Below are positions 19,516 to 28,155 of a stretch of DNA of 48,777 bases, piece by piece; the stretch's first letter is position 1, and every line of letters begins with the position of its first letter. The DNA is from Treponema sp. (GTDB lineage: Bacteria; Spirochaetota; Spirochaetia; Treponematales; Treponemataceae), in contig JAFZLJ010000042.1 in the NCBI GenBank assembly GCA_017551545.1, positions 1 through 48,777 on the forward strand, written 5' to 3'. Under the pieces are notes generated by a model. The model was not told the origin of the DNA, did no database searches, and saw nothing but the letters and a program-made list of their open reading frames with translations. The position numbers and the translations under genes are program-made.

Positions 19516-19533
19516 TGAGCCTGTGTGCTCCCC

Positions 19534-20874
19534 TTATTTTTTAGGTGGGCGGGCAATTACCTTTGCAATGTTAGGGCGTTTTACCAGGTCGCCTTTTAAA
19601 CCTTCTTCACGGGCCTTGTTTACATAGTTAGGATCCTGGAAAGAATACTTAAAGTTTGTGTGAACATCGTAAGTTCCCTTCATAAGAGCGTAAGCATCTT
19701 CTGTCATTACAAGCTCTTCGTCTGTTGGAATTACGAAAATCTTTGTTTCTGAATCGTCGGCACTGATGCAGGTTTCTGCGTTACCAGTGAATGACCATTC
19801 GTTTTTCTGTTCGTCAATCTTGATTCCGTATTTTTCAAGACCAGAACAAGCCTTACCACGAGTGATTGGTCCGCGCTCACCTACGCCTGCTGTCCATACG
19901 ATTGCGTCTACATGACCAAGTTCTGCCATGAATGCACCAATGTATTTTTTAATGCGGAGTGCTTCCATATCAATAGAAAGCTGACAGAGCTTGTCGCCCT
20001 TTGCTGCATCAATTTCAATATCGCGGCGGTCTGAGTACTTACCTGTAATACCAAGACATCCGCACTTCTTGTTGAGTGCTGTATCCATTTCGTCTGCTGT
20101 CATGCCTGTCTTTCTCATAATGTAGAATGGAAGAGCCGGGTCAAGGTCACCTGAACGTGTACCCATTACAAGACCTTCAAGAGGTGTAATACCCATTGTT
20201 GTATCGTAGCAAACACCGTTCTTAACGGCACACATTGATGAACCGTTACCGATGTGACAGATAATAAGGTTTGTATCTTTTGGATCTTTTCCAAGAAGTA
20301 CTGCTGCACGTTTTGCTGTATAAAGGAAAGATGTTCCGTGGAAACCGTAGCGGCGTGCTGCATATTTTTCGTACCATTCGCGTGGAATAGCATACTGGAA
20401 AGTTTCTTCTGGCATTGTCTGGTGCCATGCTGTATCCATAATTGCTGAATGAGGGATATTTGGCATAACCTTCTGAGCAGCTTCAATACCCATAATGTTT
20501 GCAGGCATGTGAAGTGGTCCAAGGTCAATTACTTCGCGGAAGCCGTCAAGAACTTCTGGAGTAATAAGTACAGACTTTGTAAATTTTTCACCACCATGAA
20601 GTACGCGGTGTCCTACGGCACTAATTTCGTCCATAGATTTGATTACACCAACTTCCGGGTCTGTAATTTCTTTAATAATTAATTCAATTGCTTCTTTGTG
20701 AGTTGGACAAGGGCTTTCGATTTCTGTTTTCTGTCCCTTTGCCTTGTGAGTAATGCAGCTTCCTTCAATTCCGATGCGTTCTACAACACCGTTAGCCATT
20801 ACTTCTTTGTTGTCCCAGTCATAAACCTGGTACTTTGCACTAGATGAACCACAGTTCAATGTAAGAATTACCAT
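19534..20874 (-). CDS. ackA: Acetate kinase
   Basis: Clear match to acetate kinase, which converts acetyl phosphate and ADP to acetate and ATP in fermentative energy metabolism. Motifs seen are [13 protein letters not shown] at the N-terminus, [20 protein letters not shown], the RYGFHGTS segment with its catalytic His, the adenosine loop around [23 protein letters not shown] and [10 protein letters not shown]. At 446 residues it is longer than the usual approx. 400, the excess being a C-terminal tail (from about residue 405, ending in IARPPKK). AGAGG lies six bases before the ATG. No terminator separates it from the cyclase operon 18 bp downstream, so read-through is likely. No pta gene is in the window. 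Confidence 0.95.
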   Translation of the reverse strand: MVILTLNCGSSSAKYQVYDWDNKEVMANGVVERIGIEGSCITHKAKGQKTEIESPCPTHKEAIELIIKEITDPEVGVIKSMDEISAVGHRVLHGGEKFTKSVLITPEVLDGFREVIDLGPLHMPANIMGIEAAQKVMPNIPHSAIMDTAWHQTMPEETFQYAIPREWYEKYAARRYGFHGTSFLYTAKRAAVLLGKDPKDTNLIICHIGNGSSMCAVKNGVCYDTTMGITPLEGLVMGTRSGDLDPALPFYIMRKTGMTADEMDTALNKKCGCLGITGKYSDRRDIEIDAAKGDKLCQLSIDMEALRIKKYIGAFMAELGHVDAIVWTAGVGERGPITRGKACSGLEKYGIKIDEQKNEWSFTGNAETCISADDSETKIFVIPTDEELVMTEDAYALMKGTYDVHTNFKYSFQDPNYVNKAREEGLKGDLVKRPNIAKVIARPPKK

Positions 20875-20910
20875 AAAAATCCTCTATATAATATAATTTT
20901 ATTGTCCAAA

Positions 20911-20939
20911 ATTATAATTGTTTATGAACATTTGTTCAA
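20911..20939 (-). promoter_or_regulatory. ackA promoter with overlapping palindrome
   Basis: TTGAAC (20939-20934), 17 bp, consensus TATAAT (20916-20911) on the minus strand, with a short leader to the ackA ATG. The -35 box is embedded in the 14-bp palindrome TGAACATTTGTTCA (20925-20938, arms of six with two central bases), which could be a repressor or activator site. Confidence 0.7.
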
Positions 20940-20948
20940 TTATTGAGA

Positions 20949-21018
20949 TGTCCGGGTCAAGCCCGAACATGACACAATCTCTATTCTGTGTCATTGCCGT
21001 GCTTGACACGGCAATCTA
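20949..21018. repeat. Dispersed repeat family C, copy 1
   Basis: Two related palindromic elements face each other: GTCCGGGTCAAGCCCG followed by ATGAC, and TGTCATTGCCGTGCTTGACA followed by CGGCAATC. They fill the gap between ackA and the peptide-binding gene, and the second runs into the latter's 3' end. A related copy lies at 38452-38484. Confidence 0.75.
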
Positions 21019-22560
21019 TTTCATAACCACATTAGGAACGGTTGTTGTTCCGGGCTTTTTATACAAATACTTGAGCGGGTGAATGTCAAAGGCATTTTCG
21101 GTCCAGCCGCCTGCTGTTGATTTGTCTATTACATTTGTAATAACCGGATGATGAACAGGAATAACCATGCAGCTGTCTAAAAGGATTCTTTCTGCCTCTC
21201 CAAGAAGTCTGTAGCGTTCCTCTTCGCTTGCTTCTGCTGCTTCATTCAACAGTCTGTCAAATTCATCATTTTTCCAGCCCGAATCATTTAATGTTGAATC
21301 GCCCCGGAATAATTCAAGAAATGCAAGAGGGTCTGCAAAGTCGCCGATCCAGGTGTAAATAAATAAGTTTGCATTTGAATCTCTTACATAGCCATAATAT
21401 TCATATGATTTTTTTATTCGTATCTGAAGCTCTACTCCAAGAGGTGCCCATGCATCGCTTAAAATAGCAAGGCGTTCGCTTGAAACACTGTTTTCTGGCA
21501 TTTCAAAAAGAAGTGTAAGTTTTTTGTCTGCAGGAATTCCATATTTTTCACGGGCAGCATCCATAAGGTTTTTGGCTTCCTGTAAATCTGTATAAGAAAA
21601 TCCGTCAATATCAGGATATCCAATCAAAGGATAAACAAAGGTCTGCGCTTGAACATAATAATCCTTACGAAGTTCATCCCATGGAATTGCTTCGAACAGA
21701 GCAGTTCTGAATTCAGGCTTTCCCCAAACAGAATCATCTTCTTTAAAGAAATAATAACTTGTGGCAAATTCTGCATTAAAACTAAATGCGTTTTTATCAA
21801 GCAGGGTTGCTGTATCTATATTTGCGGTAACCCAGTCTGCAATGCCTGTATTAAAATAGTAGGCATTTTCATATTCGTCATCACTCTGGAAAAATAAAAT
21901 TTCATCAAGTGCAACGTTGTCTTTATCCCAGTAGTAGTTGTTTTTCTTTAACTGATATACTGCACCGGCCATCATGTCATCAAGATAAAAAGGTCCTGAA
22001 TAAACAGTTGGATTTCTGTGCACAACCGAAAATGCCGGATGACACAAAACCTTTGGAAGATAATTTGCCGGCTTTACAAGATGAATTGAAAGAGAGTCAT
22101 CTGTATTTGCATAAATGCCTACATCAGATGCACTGCCCTTTCCGGTACGGTATGCTTCTGCACCAACAATTACATCAAGCAGCGAAGCATAAGGAGCATT
22201 TGGCGTACTCAAAAGACAAAGCCATGAATCGCGCACATCTGAAGCTTTAATTTTTTCGCCGTTACTAAAGCAGGCATTTGGATTTATTTTAAAAGTCCAG
22301 CGTTTTTTATCGCGCGAAATACGGTAGTCTACTGCAATTGCATAAACCGGACTTAAGCTTACCGGATCATAAGTAAAAAGGCCTTCATAAAGCCCTGTAA
22401 GAAGCTGAGCATCAGAAGCATAACTTGTTGTCTGAGGATTCAAATCATGTTCATGAACAGATTCAATAATTGTAAACTTTTTCAAATCCTCTGCAAAAAG
22501 TCTTGTCGAAATAAAGAGAATCGCAGCGAGTACAAAACATTTTTTTAATATACGAATCAT
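21016..22560 (-). CDS. Oligopeptide/solute-binding protein of ABC transporter (SBP family 5)
   Basis: A signal peptide (ends near RLFAE, no lipobox) is followed by a family 5 extracytoplasmic solute-binding fold: LLTGLYEGLFTYDPVSLSPVYAIAVDYRISRDKKRWTFKINPNACFSNGEKIKASDV is the classic N-terminal signature. A C-terminal lobe contains WIGDFADPLAFLELFRG and GWKNDEFDRLLNEA. It would capture peptides or other solutes for an Opp/Dpp-type permease, but no permease or ATPase genes are adjacent. Length (514) is normal. It follows the unknown gene upstream by 2 bp, so the two are co-transcribed and translationally linked. Ligand not determinable from sequence. Confidence 0.85.
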   Translation of the reverse strand: MIRILKKCFVLAAILFISTRLFAEDLKKFTIIESVHEHDLNPQTTSYASDAQLLTGLYEGLFTYDPVSLSPVYAIAVDYRISRDKKRWTFKINPNACFSNGEKIKASDVRDSWLCLLSTPNAPYASLLDVIVGAEAYRTGKGSASDVGIYANTDDSLSIHLVKPANYLPKVLCHPAFSVVHRNPTVYSGPFYLDDMMAGAVYQLKKNNYYWDKDNVALDEILFFQSDDEYENAYYFNTGIADWVTANIDTATLLDKNAFSFNAEFATSYYFFKEDDSVWGKPEFRTALFEAIPWDELRKDYYVQAQTFVYPLIGYPDIDGFSYTDLQEAKNLMDAAREKYGIPADKKLTLLFEMPENSVSSERLAILSDAWAPLGVELQIRIKKSYEYYGYVRDSNANLFIYTWIGDFADPLAFLELFRGDSTLNDSGWKNDEFDRLLNEAAEASEEERYRLLGEAERILLDSCMVIPVHHPVITNVIDKSTAGGWTENAFDIHPLKYLYKKPGTTTVPNVVMK

Positions 22561-22562
22561 AA

Positions 22563-23975
22563 TCAGCCTTTAATTCCAAGTTTTTTCATTTGTTCAATTT
22601 CTTCTTTTGCCGAAGCATATTCACCGCGCTTTTTATTTGCAGCAATAATTGCGTTTCTGTAAGAAGACAAATCTATTTTAAGTCCTTTTACCTTTACACG
22701 CTGAGTTGCTTCTACATGCGATTTAAAATGTTCATCAAGCGCATTGATTGTTGTAAAGAGTTTCTGATTTTCCTGAATCTGGCGGTTTAAGAAAATAAGG
22801 GCGTCGTCTTCGTTTGCATTATTTATTTTATTGTACTCCGAACCTTTTGCAGCAATTCCTGAATAAATATGTGCAAGCTTAGAAATCTGCGCAAGGAAAG
22901 AAGTAACTTCAATCTGCTGAGTTGTTTTTGTTCCCGACTGAGGATCTGTTACCGTGATTGTACAGTTTCTAGGTTTTTCTTTTAATCCAAGCGCCTTTTT
23001 AAGTGCTTCCACGAATTTTACAAAAAGAGTTTTCTTTACATAGAATAAAAGATCAAAGTTATCTGAAAGCTTTGCATATAACTGACCAAGAATTGAACCC
23101 ATGCCGCCAAGCGCAAAAACTGCAGTCATAAGAAGGTCATGCGGATTTACTGTATGAGTTTCTTTTTTTGTTTCGGTGATTTTTATTTCAAGCTTTTCAA
23201 GAAGCTTATGGCGAAGATTTTCCTTATCCGGACCCTGGTCTTCATTTATTATTTCCTGAACAAGATCTGTATAAAAAGTTTTTTTGCCTGTTGTTTTTAC
23301 ATAAAGACGGCGGATTTCTTCCAGCTCTGCTTCCGGAGAAGAAAAGGCCTTTCGCTTATCAAAATCGGGATGTTCAAAAAGATCTTTACGAAGATTACCT
23401 TTATAAAACTCACGCTGGAAGTCTGCAAGCTCTGCAAGATAACTGTTTATGATTTTTGTACTTTTTGCACATTTTTCCTGACTGTCATTAATAAGACTTA
23501 CAGTAACTGCAGGAGCATTTGTTCTTGCTTTTGTAAGTGCAGTTGCAAGAGCCCTTGTATTTGATTTTGAACTGTTGGAAGAAAGATTTGTCCAGTCAAA
23601 GGCTTTTAATAAATCCAGAAGGATTTTTATTCTGTTAATTGTGATATTTTCTACAGAAAAGCGGAAATAATTACTGATAAAATCGAGCATCATTTCATAA
23701 TCAGAAAAGCGTTTTCCAAGAACGATTGAATCTTCGTTTTCTGTAAAGTTATCTGTTTCTATAACAGCAATTTCAGAGATTCTTGTTTCGAGCTTATAAG
23801 GATCAGGCTGAATAAGTGAGCGTTTTACCAGTACTTCATTAAGGTTGCGTACGCATGAGTACATAAGCCTGAACTGTTCAAGCATACTTTGAAGTCTTTC
23901 TGCATTAAACCAGCTCTGTTTTGCCATAAGCGCAACTTCAAGCTGGCTCGTAAATACCATAATATCTTCTTCCAT
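22563..23975 (-). CDS. Unknown 470-aa protein, mostly helical
   Basis: I do not recognise this protein. It has no signal peptide, is largely alpha-helical with charged stretches, has a Ser/Thr/Ala segment near residues 140-165 and a short hydrophobic/glycine piece (AVFALGGMGSILGQLYAKL) near residue 300 that may be a buried helix. The C-terminus is coiled-coil-like and lysine-rich. It is likely cytoplasmic and perhaps spirochaete-specific. It heads a two-gene unit with the peptide-binding protein. The ATG used is preceded by no Shine-Dalgarno. A GATAAT sequence seven bases upstream could make the mRNA leaderless, with a weak -35. A second ATG five codons in is also possible. Confidence 0.6.
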   Translation of the reverse strand: MEEDIMVFTSQLEVALMAKQSWFNAERLQSMLEQFRLMYSCVRNLNEVLVKRSLIQPDPYKLETRISEIAVIETDNFTENEDSIVLGKRFSDYEMMLDFISNYFRFSVENITINRIKILLDLLKAFDWTNLSSNSSKSNTRALATALTKARTNAPAVTVSLINDSQEKCAKSTKIINSYLAELADFQREFYKGNLRKDLFEHPDFDKRKAFSSPEAELEEIRRLYVKTTGKKTFYTDLVQEIINEDQGPDKENLRHKLLEKLEIKITETKKETHTVNPHDLLMTAVFALGGMGSILGQLYAKLSDNFDLLFYVKKTLFVKFVEALKKALGLKEKPRNCTITVTDPQSGTKTTQQIEVTSFLAQISKLAHIYSGIAAKGSEYNKINNANEDDALIFLNRQIQENQKLFTTINALDEHFKSHVEATQRVKVKGLKIDLSSYRNAIIAANKKRGEYASAKEEIEQMKKLGIKG

Positions 23976-23986
23976 ACCTTATATTA

Positions 23987-24015
23987 TCGACCGAAAACGT
24001 GAATTTCACTACAAT
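23987..24015 (+). promoter_or_regulatory. pepT-murA promoter, predicted leaderless, with palindrome
   Basis: TCGACC (23987-23992), 17 bp, TACAAT (24010-24015). Six bases later comes the pepT ATG at 24022, exactly where transcription should begin, and no Shine-Dalgarno is present. The palindrome GTGAATTTCAC (23999-24009) fills the spacer of this promoter in the 46-bp gap shared with the divergent unknown gene and could be an operator. Confidence 0.5.
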
Positions 24016-24021
24016 TATAGC

Positions 24022-25227
24022 ATGAACTACATATTTAACAATGATGATTATAAAAAGCGCCTTTTGGAGCGTTTTTTGCGATATGTAAAGGTCTGGACCG
24101 AAAGTGACGGTGCCGCTGCAGACCGTGGAATATTTCCTTCTACAAAACGTCAGTTTGATTTAGCAAGGATGCTGGAGGACGAACTGAAGGCGCTTGGGCT
24201 GGAAGAAGTTCAGGTTACCGAGGATTGTTATGTTTATGGGTATTTGCCGGGTACAGGCGGCCCTTCCCTTCGACAAGCTCAGGACAAGCTAGGCTCAGGA
24301 ACCACGTTGTTTTTGGCCCACATGGACACAGTCGACGAAGTTAGCGGCAAAGATGTAAATCCTGTTTTAACTGCAAATGGAAGTGACACAATAATCCGTT
24401 CAGACGGCACTACCCTTTTAGGCGGCGATGACAAGGCAGGAGTTGCTGCTATTATGTGCGCGCTTGAATATCTGCACGAACATCCGGAAGTAGAACACTG
24501 CCCTGTTGAAGTTTTGTTTTCTCCAGATGAAGAAACAGGGCACGGAATGGATAAGGTTCCGCTTGAACTCATAAAATCAAAATGCGCATATACTGTAGAC
24601 GGCGGCGATGAAGGAGAACTTGAAAGTGAATGCTTTAATGCCTGGAGTGCCGTTGTAGAATTTACAGGAAAAGCATGCCACACCGGAGACGCAAAAAAGC
24701 TTGGAATGATAAATGCAGGTCTTATGGCAGGAGCTTATGTTTCATTGCTTCCAGACGACATGCTTCCGGAAACAACAGAAGGCTACGAAGGCTTTATTGC
24801 TCTTATGGAAATGAACGCTACTATTGAAAAAGCAACTGCGCAGTTTCTTTTGCGGGCTTTTAATATAGAAGAAATTGAACACGAAAAAGAACTTTTGCAG
24901 CAGAATGCCCGCGAAATTGAACGACTCTTTGGCGGAAAAGTTGAAGTTTCGTTTAAGCAGCAGTATTTGAATATGAAAAATGAACTCGACAAGCACCCTG
25001 AAGTTGTAAAACGGCTCGAAAAAGCCTATGAGCTGGCCGGCGTTCAGATAATCCGTAAGCCAATCCGCGGCGGAACAGACGGGTCAAGACTAACAGAAAT
25101 GGGAATTCCAACTCCAAACATATTCACAGGCGGCCACGAATTTCATTCTCGCAATGAATGGGTAAGTCTAAACTCAATGTGTAAATCGGCCGATGTATTA
25201 ATTAACTTATTGTCTGGAGACATTTAA
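24022..25227 (+). CDS. pepT: Peptidase T-like M20 tripeptidase
   Basis: A zinc metallopeptidase of family M20B that should release N-terminal residues from tripeptides in the cytoplasm. Metal-site motifs are intact: AHMDTVDEV (His100, Asp102), GGDDKAGVA, SPDEETGHGMD, TVDGGDEGE, and GGHEFHSRNEW near the end. IRGGTDGSRL, a further signature of PepT, is also present. Residues about 80-94 (GPSLRQAQDKLGSGT) are encoded by a dispersed family A repeat inserted in frame just before the first metal motif, presumably forming a surface loop. The TAA overlaps the murA ATG by one base (TAATG), so the two are coupled. No Shine-Dalgarno precedes the ATG and a -10 box sits six bases upstream. Confidence 0.9.
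   Translation: MNYIFNNDDYKKRLLERFLRYVKVWTESDGAAADRGIFPSTKRQFDLARMLEDELKALGLEEVQVTEDCYVYGYLPGTGGPSLRQAQDKLGSGTTLFLAHMDTVDEVSGKDVNPVLTANGSDTIIRSDGTTLLGGDDKAGVAAIMCALEYLHEHPEVEHCPVEVLFSPDEETGHGMDKVPLELIKSKCAYTVDGGDEGELESECFNAWSAVVEFTGKACHTGDAKKLGMINAGLMAGAYVSLLPDDMLPETTEGYEGFIALMEMNATIEKATAQFLLRAFNIEEIEHEKELLQQNAREIERLFGGKVEVSFKQQYLNMKNELDKHPEVVKRLEKAYELAGVQIIRKPIRGGTDGSRLTEMGIPTPNIFTGGHEFHSRNEWVSLNSMCKSADVLINLLSGDI
24258..24303. repeat. Family A repeat inside pepT
   Basis: A compound copy: GGCCCTTCCCTTCGACAAGC then TCAGGACAAGCTAGGCTCAG and GAACC. It is a multiple of three in effect, read without a stop and translated as about 15 residues. Confidence 0.85.
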
Positions 25228-26513
25228 TGAAAGAATATGTAATTGAGGGTGGGTACCCTATTCAAGGGACAGTTACTGCAAGCGGCAACAAGAACGCAGC
25301 ATTGCCTTGTCTTACCGCAACACTTTTAACAACCGAACCGGTTATTTTACACAATATCCCAAAAATCCAGGATACTCATGTAATGATTGAAATTTTAAAA
25401 GCAATCGGCGCAAAGGTTCAGGATCTTGGTAACAACAGCTGGAAAATCCAGTGTGATGATATTAAAACTCACGTACTGCCAAATGAATATACAAAAAAGG
25501 TGCGCGGCTCTATTGTTTTTGTAGGCCCGCTTCTTGCAAGACTTGGTCACTGCGAAATGATGCCTCCTGGAGGAGACGTAATTGGCCGCCGAAGACTCGA
25601 CACACACTTTTTAGCACTTAAACAGCTTGGTGCTTCAATTCAGGTAAACGGTCATTTTGATTTTAGTGCCAACAAGCTTGCCGGTGCAGATATTTTTATG
25701 GATGAAGCTTCTGTAACAGCCACAGAAAATGCAGTTATGGCAGCAGTACTGGCAGAAGGAAAAACAATCATTCAGAATGCCGCAAGTGAACCTCATATTC
25801 AGGACCTTTGTAATATGCTCAACAGCATGGGTGCAAAAATTGACGGCATTGGTTCAAATAAAATCACAATTGAAGGTGTAAAAAAGCTTCACGGCTGCGA
25901 ATATAAAATCGGACCAGATTATATAGAAATTGGTTCTTACATTGGAATGGCAGCTGCAACAAAAGGAAAGATTACAATTAAGGGAATCCGCCCTGAAGAA
26001 ATGCGTCCTCTTAAATACAGTTTTGCAAAGCTTGGAATTAGCTGGAGCATAAACGGCGACGAACTTACAGTTCCAAATACACAGGAACTCAAGGTAAATG
26101 ACGACTTTGGAAACGCAATTCCAAAAATTGATGACATGCCTTGGCCCGGATTCCCTGCCGACTTAACTTCTATTATGACTGTAGTTGCAACTCAGGTAGA
26201 CGGCACAGTTTTGATTTTTGAAAAGATGTTCGAAAGCCGAATGTTCTTTGTAGATAAACTTATAAGCATGGGTGCAAAAATTACTTTGTGCGATCCTCAT
26301 CGTGCAGTAGTATGCGGTCCATGTATGCTTCACGGCGACAACCTTGTTTCTCCAGATATCCGTGCCGGTATGGCTATGGTAATTGCTGCCATGTGTGCCC
26401 ACGGAGAAAGCCGCATAAGCAACGTCTACCAGATTGAACGCGGTTACGAAGATCTGGTGGGTCAGTTACAAAAGCTTGGTGCTCATATTCGAATAGAGAA
26501 TAGTGATGATTAG
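25227..26513 (+). CDS. murA: UDP-N-acetylglucosamine 1-carboxyvinyltransferase (MurA)
   Basis: First committed step of peptidoglycan synthesis: enolpyruvyl transfer from PEP to UDP-GlcNAc. The protein is a full-length EPSP-synthase-fold enzyme (428 aa) with Lys22 (SGNKNAALP), Arg122 and DMPWPGFPADLTS near residue 305. The active-site loop reads PPGGDVIGRRRLD, so the position of the usual catalytic Cys (Cys115 in E. coli) is Asp117. Asp at this position is known in some bacterial MurA enzymes and is associated with intrinsic fosfomycin resistance because the drug alkylates that Cys. Its ATG overlaps the pepT stop. A family B inverted repeat follows the stop. Confidence 0.95.
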   Translation: MKEYVIEGGYPIQGTVTASGNKNAALPCLTATLLTTEPVILHNIPKIQDTHVMIEILKAIGAKVQDLGNNSWKIQCDDIKTHVLPNEYTKKVRGSIVFVGPLLARLGHCEMMPPGGDVIGRRRLDTHFLALKQLGASIQVNGHFDFSANKLAGADIFMDEASVTATENAVMAAVLAEGKTIIQNAASEPHIQDLCNMLNSMGAKIDGIGSNKITIEGVKKLHGCEYKIGPDYIEIGSYIGMAAATKGKITIKGIRPEEMRPLKYSFAKLGISWSINGDELTVPNTQELKVNDDFGNAIPKIDDMPWPGFPADLTSIMTVVATQVDGTVLIFEKMFESRMFFVDKLISMGAKITLCDPHRAVVCGPCMLHGDNLVSPDIRAGMAMVIAAMCAHGESRISNVYQIERGYEDLVGQLQKLGAHIRIENSDD

Positions 26514-26514
26514 T

Positions 26515-26604
26515 GTCATTGCGAGGAGCGTAGCGACGTGGCAATCCACATATAAGGATGCCTTTAAGTTCATGGATTGCCACGCACTTTGTGCTCGCAA
26601 TGAC
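26515..26604. repeat. Dispersed repeat family B, inverted pair 1
   Basis: GTCATTGCGAGGAGCGTAGC followed by GACGTGGCAATCCA (26515-26548) is mirrored by TGGATTGCCACGCACTTTGT followed by GCTCGCAATGAC (26573-26604). Transcribed, it forms a long hairpin between murA and the next gene. Confidence 0.9.
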
Positions 26605-26616
26605 AGGTAGGTGTAA

Positions 26617-28155
26617 ATGACAGAGCTGGAAACAAAAGTCAGAGTTCCCTTTCTTTGGGGGAAGTCGGTCTTTAAGAAATCCCGATGGTCTCAAATCAAC
26701 CTGATTGTAGGCCCCAACGGCTCTGGTAAAACAATCCTTGCACAGGAACTCACCAAACAGTTCGAAGCTTCCGGCAAAACAGTAAAGTTTATAAGCGAAG
26801 ACCGTAACTCAAACCTGGACGTTTTACGCGACAACGAAAAAATCCGTGAAAAGACAGAAAAAGTCCTTTCAGAAATGTTTGGAAAATCAATTACATTTAT
26901 AGAAGATATAGACGGTACATTTATTCCAATTGTACGCAACCGGGCCTGGAACGTAGAATACATGATGGAAGATGTAGAATGCCACGGCCTTCAAAAAATC
27001 ATCAGTCTGCTTATTAATCTGTATTCTTCTACAACAGACATTGTGATTTTTGATGAACCCGAGCTGCACCTGCACCCCCAGTTCCAGCTTTTTTTTATGA
27101 ACGAAATCCGCCAGGAAGCAAAGCATCACTGCAACAAGCTTTTCTTTTTGATTACCCACTCCCCTTTTTTTATTGACCTGCGCACGCCGGAAGATTTAGA
27201 GGGAGTAATTGTCTGCCACATAAACCGGCCGCCAACTCATATAGAAGAATTATCCCGCGAGGATGAGGCTTTGTTCAAACGCTTCCTTCCACGCTTTAAT
27301 ACATATCATAAGCAGTTTTTCTTTTCGGACAACCAGATTTTCGTAGAAGGCTACACCGACCAGCAGATGTTTACCTATCTTTTGCCTTATGTAGAAAACA
27401 AGGCCAACACTGCAGGCACCAGCGTCATTGATGTTGGCGGCAAGGACGAACTTGGAGTTTTCTGCAAGGTGTGCTCGCTTATTGGAACCGATGCCCGAAT
27501 TATTACTGACCTTGATTCTCTCTTTAGCGGAAAGCTCCGTGATGTTGTCTGCAACGACTCCCGTGTAGCCAGCTGGCTCGAGAAACAGGAAGAAAAACAG
27601 CAGACTTTTTATGAAAAGATTTTTACCACTAAGGAACTTGCACAAGCTGTTAGTCTAGACAAACTTATTTACAGATTGGAAAGATATATTGTTGCGATTG
27701 GGGAAAACATTGGGGTCCCTGAGCTTGTCGAAGGGCCGCAAAAAAAAGCCTCTGCGGAGTTCAAACTCTGGCTCAGCAAACTGGCCTTCCTGCAGGAGCG
27801 CCACGAAAATGCAATTGCCGTAGACACTTACAAAACAGTTCTCCTTCAGGGTATCTTAAAAAACTATACAGAACTTACTTCCCTGCTGCCGGAAAAACTT
27901 GCCGCTAGCCTGCCCCTTATAAAAAACTTGAGCTCCCTCATTTTCGCCGCCGCCGAAGCTGCCCGCGTCTACATCCTTCACAAAGGCTGCATAGAACACT
28001 ACTACACCCGAAGCGTTGTAAACTACATGCCAGTTTCCGGCAAAGACAAACTCTTCCGCGAAGAACTTGATTTTATAATGGACACAAGACCAAAGACCGT
28101 CCGCAAGCAGTACGAACCGCTCATTTTTCTTCTTGAAGCTGCAACTGCCCGTTAA
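26617..28155 (+). CDS. OLD-like AAA ATPase with TOPRIM-like domain
   Basis: An SMC/ABC-type ATPase head with Walker A GPNGSGKT (32-39), Walker B DIVIFDEPELHLHP (141-154) and an H-loop ITHS (179-182). It is followed by a TOPRIM-like segment: IFVEGYTDQQM (Glu244) and RIITDLDSLFSG (Asp298, Asp300). This order is that of OLD-family nucleases and related defence proteins such as GajA. It is shorter (512 aa) than many of those. Residues about 366-373 (GVPELVEG) come from an in-frame family A repeat. An AGGTG site precedes the ATG; a family B repeat lies upstream. The last 35 bp overlap the convergent glycosyltransferase. No partner helicase is adjacent, so the role in phage defence or DNA repair is open. 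Confidence 0.75.
   Translation: MTELETKVRVPFLWGKSVFKKSRWSQINLIVGPNGSGKTILAQELTKQFEASGKTVKFISEDRNSNLDVLRDNEKIREKTEKVLSEMFGKSITFIEDIDGTFIPIVRNRAWNVEYMMEDVECHGLQKIISLLINLYSSTTDIVIFDEPELHLHPQFQLFFMNEIRQEAKHHCNKLFFLITHSPFFIDLRTPEDLEGVIVCHINRPPTHIEELSREDEALFKRFLPRFNTYHKQFFFSDNQIFVEGYTDQQMFTYLLPYVENKANTAGTSVIDVGGKDELGVFCKVCSLIGTDARIITDLDSLFSGKLRDVVCNDSRVASWLEKQEEKQQTFYEKIFTTKELAQAVSLDKLIYRLERYIVAIGENIGVPELVEGPQKKASAEFKLWLSKLAFLQERHENAIAVDTYKTVLLQGILKNYTELTSLLPEKLAASLPLIKNLSSLIFAAAEAARVYILHKGCIEHYYTRSVVNYMPVSGKDKLFREELDFIMDTRPKTVRKQYEPLIFLLEAATAR
27714..27737. repeat. Family A repeat inside the OLD-like gene
   Basis: GGTCCCTGAGCTTGTCGAAG then GGCC, in the reverse orientation to copy 1, read in frame as VPELVEGP. 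It lies between the TOPRIM-like region and the C-terminal helical part. Confidence 0.9.

Noticed and set aside
22563..23975. Leaderless start for the unknown gene at 23975
   Set aside because: A GATAAT box is seven bases upstream, but the -35 match is poor and an internal ATG is possible, so it was not counted with the five clearer cases.
26515..26604. Insertion sequence at the family B sites
   Set aside because: Inverted pairs enclose only a few tens of bases and no transposase gene; they are small dispersed palindromes, not complete IS elements.
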